The notes under the pieces: model-generated
Told to the model about the DNA's origin: nothing
Seen by the model: the letters and a program-made list of their open reading frames with translations, nothing else
Database searches by the model: none
Part shown: piece by piece, positions 61,436-64,000 of the stretch
Layout of the letters: each line of letters begins with the position of its first letter
How positions within the stretch are numbered: the stretch's first letter is position 1
Assembly (NCBI GenBank): GCA_031429105.1
Contig: JANOYV010000120.1
Span: forward strand, 14,295-78,294
DNA length: 64,000 bases
From: JAKFWF01 sp031429105
GTDB taxonomy: Bacteria > Pseudomonadota > Alphaproteobacteria > Rhizobiales > Hyphomicrobiaceae
Direction: 5' to 3'
Position numbers and translations under genes: made by a program

Positions 61436-61453
61436 ATTTGTGAGGAGTTCGTC

Positions 61454-61663
61454 ATGCCGCAATTAGTTGTGTTGGCCCTTCTGGGTGCCGGCGCTGTCGC
61501 TGGCTATCGCTGGTTTTCCCGGCAGCTGAGTGCAGCGAACGATGCAGCCGTCCAGGCCGAGGCCGAGATGCGCCGGGCGGCGGCTCAGGCGACTGGTCAG
61601 CCGAAAGATTTGGGGCAGCTCGAATTGGACCCCGTCAACGGTGTCTATCGGCCAAAGTCGTGA
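61454..61663 (+). CDS. Small conserved hypothetical protein with N-terminal membrane span
   Basis: 69-residue protein. It begins MPQLVVLALLGAGAVAGYRWF, a hydrophobic span followed by a basic patch, then a helical Ala/Glu-rich tail (AAVQAEAEMRRAAAQA) and ends LELDPVNGVYRPKS. The ending '.LE.DP.TGVYRP' recurs in small proteins near glyQ in rhizobia (from memory). Function unknown. GAGGAG ten bases before ATG 61454 supports translation. It lies 18 bases after the S49 gene and 64 bases before glyQ. Confidence 0.78.
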   Translation: MPQLVVLALLGAGAVAGYRWFSRQLSAANDAAVQAEAEMRRAAAQATGQPKDLGQLELDPVNGVYRPKS

Positions 61664-61727
61664 GCGGTTGATCGCTGGCGACTTATCCCTATAGTCCGGG
61701 CGAACTCGATCCGGGACGTCTCACACC

Positions 61728-62678
61728 ATGCCGAAAAACGCCGTAAAGCCTGCTGTCACTGCCGCCCATCCGACGTTGCGGCCGAAGGCTGCGTTTCAGG
61801 ATCTGATCCTGACTTTACAGGAGTTCTGGGCAGCCCAAGGCTGCGTGATCTTGCAACCCTACGACATGGAGGTTGGTGCCGGCACGTTCCATCCAGCGAC
61901 GACCTTGCGCGCGCTCGGCCCGAAGCCTTGGAACGCGGCCTACGTGCAGCCCTCGCGCCGACCGAAGGATGGCCGCTACGGCGAGAACCCGAACCGCTTG
62001 CAGCACTACTACCAATTCCAAGTGATCATGAAGCCGTCGCCAGCGAACTTGCAGGACCTTTATCTGCAGAGTTTGGCGGCAATCGGTCTCGACCCGCTGG
62101 TGCACGATATCCGCTTCGTCGAGGATGACTGGGAGAGCCCGACCCTCGGCGCTTGGGGCTTGGGGTGGGAAGTGTGGTGCGACGGCATGGAAGTGTCGCA
62201 GTTCACTTATTTCCAGCAGGTCGGCGGTTTCGACTGCAACCCCGTGTCGGGCGAGTTGACCTACGGACTTGAGCGTCTCGCCATGTATGTGCAGGGCGTT
62301 GACCGGGTGTATGATCTGTCGTTCAACGGCCGCGACGATGCCCGCAAGCTCACCTACGGCGATGTGTTTCTACAGGCCGAGCAAGAGTACTCCCGCCACA
62401 ACTTCGAGCACGCAAATACTGACCTTTTGCTGCAACATTTCAAGGACGCTGAAGCGGAGTGCAAGACACTGCTTGCCAAGGGCCAGCGCGAAGGCCGTCA
62501 CGATATGGCGCTACCGGCCTATGACCAGTGTATTAAGGCCAGCCACCGCTTCAACCTGCTCGACGCCCGCGGCGTGATCTCTGTGACCGAGCGGCAGAGT
62601 TATATCCTGCGGGTGCGGGAGTTGGCGAAAGCGTGCTGTGCTGCATGGCTGCAGACGGAAGGCGGCGGGGTGGGGTGA
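61728..62678 (+). CDS. glyQ: Glycyl-tRNA synthetase alpha chain
   Basis: 316-residue catalytic subunit of the bacterial alpha2beta2 glycyl-tRNA synthetase. Landmarks: FQDLILTLQEFWAAQGCVILQPYDMEVGAGTFHPAT, YVQPSRRPKDGRYGENPNRLQHYYQFQVI, WGLGWEVWCDGMEVSQFTYFQQVGG and ELTYGLERLAMYVQG. It activates glycine and charges tRNA-Gly together with the beta chain GlyS. The first 20 residues are an extension before the family core. glyS usually follows in alphaproteobacteria, at most after a small gene; here a membrane protein, a toxin-antitoxin pair and two small membrane frames come first. Confidence 0.97.
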   Translation: MPKNAVKPAVTAAHPTLRPKAAFQDLILTLQEFWAAQGCVILQPYDMEVGAGTFHPATTLRALGPKPWNAAYVQPSRRPKDGRYGENPNRLQHYYQFQVIMKPSPANLQDLYLQSLAAIGLDPLVHDIRFVEDDWESPTLGAWGLGWEVWCDGMEVSQFTYFQQVGGFDCNPVSGELTYGLERLAMYVQGVDRVYDLSFNGRDDARKLTYGDVFLQAEQEYSRHNFEHANTDLLLQHFKDAEAECKTLLAKGQREGRHDMALPAYDQCIKASHRFNLLDARGVISVTERQSYILRVRELAKACCAAWLQTEGGGVG

Positions 62679-62974
62679 TGTTCAGCGCGCTTGTGCTATC
62701 CAAGAGCAGTCTGATTACAATACAGACGCCATTGCTCGACCCAACGATGATTGGAGCCATCGGGCTGGTAATGGCCGCAGCAGCAGTTGTCGGTGTCACA
62801 GTTTATCGCTGGTTGGGCACGCATCGTGACGCACTCGCATTTGCAATGATTGCGGCATTCGGCTTCACGGCGACGCTTGCTTACTCGGGTGTGGCAGCGG
62901 CAGGTGCGATCATTTGGGTGATGCTGATTGGCTTAGTACTGGCGTGGATCGTGATTGCCATGGCTGGTGGTTGA
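62678..62974 (+). CDS. Hypothetical small membrane protein
   Basis: 98-residue hydrophobic protein with about three transmembrane helices (MIGAIGLVMAAAAVVGVTVY, LAFAMIAAFGFTATLAYSGVA, AIIWVMLIGLVLAWIVIAMAG). No family recognised. ATG 62678 shares bases with the glyQ stop (TGATG), so it is probably translated by re-initiation. A GTG at 62675 is an alternative. It lies between glyQ and the minus-strand VapBC pair, which ends 11 bases later. Confidence 0.65.
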   Translation: MFSALVLSKSSLITIQTPLLDPTMIGAIGLVMAAAAVVGVTVYRWLGTHRDALAFAMIAAFGFTATLAYSGVAAAGAIIWVMLIGLVLAWIVIAMAGG

Positions 62975-62985
62975 AGTACCATTCC

Positions 62986-63402
62986 TTAGCCCGTAAATGG
63001 ATTGACGATCTCGACCCCCAGCCCTTCGAAATCGACCACATTCCGCGTCACCACGCGCATACCGTGACAAAGGGCGGTGGCGGCGATCAGGGCGTCACGC
63101 TCGGAGCGTGTGGTGGGCACATGCAGTGCGGCGCACCTCTGTACCACCGCCACGTCGATCGGTAGAATGCGGTCGGCGAAGGCAGGCAGTACTTGGGCAT
63201 CGATCCACGCGCGGAGAGTTGCGCCGTGCGCCGCGTCCTGCCGAGCCTTCCGCTTCGCGCCGATCTCCAATTCAAGGATCGTAATCACTGACAGGTAGAG
63301 TTCTGCCGGCTTGACGCTACGCGCCCACGCAGCGACGCCAGTATCGATGCGCGCCTTCTTGCGCATTTCCGAGATGACGTTGGTGTCGAGGATAAACATC
63401 AC
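62986..63402 (-). CDS. vapC: PIN-domain toxin, VapC/FitB type
   Basis: 138-residue PIN-domain ribonuclease. The acidic active-site residues are at FILDTNVISEMRK (D6), SVITILELEIGAK (E), the TTRSERDALIAATAL segment (D) and VTRNVVDFEGLGVEIVNPF (D). VapC/FitB toxins cleave RNA, often initiator tRNA or rRNA, when their antitoxin is degraded. The C-terminal 'GVEIVNPF' is typical of the FitB branch. Its start overlaps the antitoxin stop (ATGA), the normal operon form. It lies on the minus strand inside the region after glyQ. Confidence 0.92.
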   Translation of the reverse strand: MMFILDTNVISEMRKKARIDTGVAAWARSVKPAELYLSVITILELEIGAKRKARQDAAHGATLRAWIDAQVLPAFADRILPIDVAVVQRCAALHVPTTRSERDALIAATALCHGMRVVTRNVVDFEGLGVEIVNPFTG

Positions 63403-63650
63403 GTCAGATCGTGATCGGCCGTCACACGGTCGAGCTTCGGCGGATCGAACTCGAAGTCGGGCGCGTCCGGTTGATCGAGCATATCCAGGATCGTGCGACC
63501 GCCGCCAACGAGTGTCACATAGTCTTCGTGCTTCAGCAGGACGTAAGCCGGTCTGCCGCGATCAGTAATCACCACAGGACCATCTGCAGCGGCGCGCTTT
63601 GCTGCACTGATGTCCTGATTGAAATCCCGGCTGTTCACGAACTTGGTCAT
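63399..63650 (-). CDS. vapB: Phd/YefM-type antitoxin for VapC
   Basis: 83-residue antitoxin of the Phd/YefM group. The N-terminal DNA-binding segment FNQDISAAKRAAADGPVVITDRGRPAYVLLKHEDY is typical. The rest is an acidic, probably flexible, tail (PDAPDFEFDPPKLDRVT) that would block the toxin. GGAGG lies nine bases before ATG 63650. Pairing a Phd-type antitoxin with a PIN toxin is a common VapBC variation. It probably represses its own operon. Confidence 0.9.
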   Translation of the reverse strand: MTKFVNSRDFNQDISAAKRAAADGPVVITDRGRPAYVLLKHEDYVTLVGGGRTILDMLDQPDAPDFEFDPPKLDRVTADHDLT

Positions 63651-63663
63651 TAGCCACCTCCGC

Positions 63664-63680
63664 AGTATTTTAAATATACT
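63664..63680. promoter_or_regulatory. A/T-rich imperfect palindrome upstream of the antitoxin gene (candidate operator)
   Basis: AGTATTTTAAATATACT is an imperfect inverted repeat (AGTAT against ATACT, with A/T-rich core) lying 14-30 bases before the antitoxin start. On the minus strand it contains TATATT, a possible -10, with TTGCAA about 15 bases upstream. Such A/T islands in GC-rich surroundings often act as toxin-antitoxin autoregulatory sites. Weak evidence. Confidence 0.35.
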
Positions 63681-63706
63681 ACAATGCTACATTTTGCAAT
63701 AGAGTG

Positions 63707-63829
63707 ATGGGATATGTGGACGTCAGGATTGTGACGTGCTGGGGCACTCGCGCAATCATTTATGTTTTGGCTGCGGTGTTGGTCCTAGTATGGATCGTAT
63801 CGGCGGTTGCTAACTTTTACGGAGGCTAA
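63707..63829 (+). CDS. Possible 40-residue single-span membrane protein
   Basis: A 40-codon frame starts at ATG 63707 and ends TAA 63827-63829. It encodes a short basic N-terminus (MGYVDVRIVTCWGTR), one strong transmembrane segment (AIIYVLAAVLVLVWIVSAVA) and the tail NFYGG. The last codons GGA GGC provide the ribosome site of the next gene, which starts five bases later, suggesting coupling. Its own ribosome site is weak. Unknown function; may be a real small membrane protein or chance. Confidence 0.45.
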   Translation: MGYVDVRIVTCWGTRAIIYVLAAVLVLVWIVSAVANFYGG

Positions 63830-63834
63830 GACTC

Positions 63835-64000
63835 ATGATCGCTGACGTTGCATCGAACGCGTCGCGTGTGGTTGGGCTGTGGCTGCTGGTGGCACCCCTG
63901 TGCGTCCTAGTGCCGATCTCATTTTTCCTGGTCAAACAGGGTACTTGGTCGGGAAAGACGGCAAACACATGTTTTGGTGCGCTGGCGATTGTCTTGTTCG
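63835..64000 (+). CDS. Partial membrane protein, runs off window end
   Basis: ATG 63835 follows GGAGG by nine bases and opens a frame that stays open to the window end (55 codons). The sequence begins MIADVASNASRVVGLWLLVAP and has a first transmembrane segment (GLWLLVAPLCVLVPISFFLV), a short loop KQGTWSGKTAN and the start of a second (CFGALAIVLF). No family recognised from this part. It is probably coupled to the small frame just before it. Confidence 0.55.
   Translation, partial: MIADVASNASRVVGLWLLVAPLCVLVPISFFLVKQGTWSGKTANTCFGALAIVLF

Noticed and set aside
1..64000. CRISPR arrays, insertion sequences, prophage genes or rRNA
   Set aside because: No regularly spaced repeats, transposase or phage structural proteins, integrases or rRNA sequence were seen in reading both strands.

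Overview
The window looks like chromosome of an alphaproteobacterium, most likely from the Hyphomicrobiales (Rhizobiales) or a close relative. This is inferred from gene content and order rather than from any database search. The supporting clues are: leuA followed by mreB-mreC-mreD-mrdA-rodA; a block with ispE, a polyprenyl synthase, a DUF2007 protein, a TrmN6-like methyltransferase, an S49 peptidase and glyQ; a PodJ-like Sel1-repeat polarity protein; OpgC and OpgG/OpgD glucan genes; and an nrt/nir/nas nitrate operon next to urtABCDE. Base composition is even and moderately GC-rich. There is no rRNA, prophage, insertion sequence or CRISPR array.

Layout. 1-926: C-terminal part of a hydantoinase-B gene broken by an in-frame stop. 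956-5912: a methyltransferase, two sugar-nucleotide-type epimerases, a membrane-anchored unknown and a PhzF protein. 5957-7816: leuA behind a leucine-rich leader peptide and a hairpin (candidate attenuator). 8006-13578: the MreBCD-PBP2-RodA rod-shape operon, then tRNA-Lys(CUU) and glutamine-dependent NAD synthetase. 15905-19820: an SDR, a Tat-exported glucan protein, a pirin and a small exported LptA/OstA-like protein. 19951-25593 (minus strand): the urea ABC transporter urtABCDE. 26059-37975 (plus strand): nitrate uptake (nrtA, nrtB, nrtD), an FAD NirB-like reductase, ferredoxin-type nitrite reductase NirA, an unusual CysJ-like flavoprotein with an added Fe-S motif, assimilatory nitrate reductase NasA and siroheme synthase CysG.

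The urea and nitrate operons diverge from a 465-base region holding two back-to-back sigma-54 type promoters, one facing each operon. It reads as a shared nitrogen-control switch. Nitrate would enter through NrtABD, be reduced by NasA to nitrite and by NirA to ammonium, with CysG supplying siroheme and the FAD proteins supplying electrons.

37988-46469: an exported coiled-coil protein, the PodJ-like protein, TctA/TctB of a tripartite carboxylate transporter without its binding protein, a PfkB kinase and a cytosine-deaminase-like amidohydrolase. 46605-51899: ruvB, two tandem paralogous exported metallophosphoesterases, a YbgC-type thioesterase and ETF-ubiquinone oxidoreductase. 51955-53837 (minus strand): OpgC overlapping an SGNH hydrolase. 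53993-64000: threonine dehydratase-like enzyme, TPR protein, isoprenoid genes (ispE, polyprenyl synthase), tRNA-modifying-type methyltransferase, LysE exporter, S49 peptidase, glyQ, and then an interruption by a VapBC-type toxin-antitoxin pair and small membrane proteins where glyS often follows.

No wholly unknown multi-gene system was found. The strongest leads are the leucine leader, the divergent sigma-54 nitrogen control region, and the Fe-S/FAD protein that shares an N-terminal motif with its neighbour NirA.
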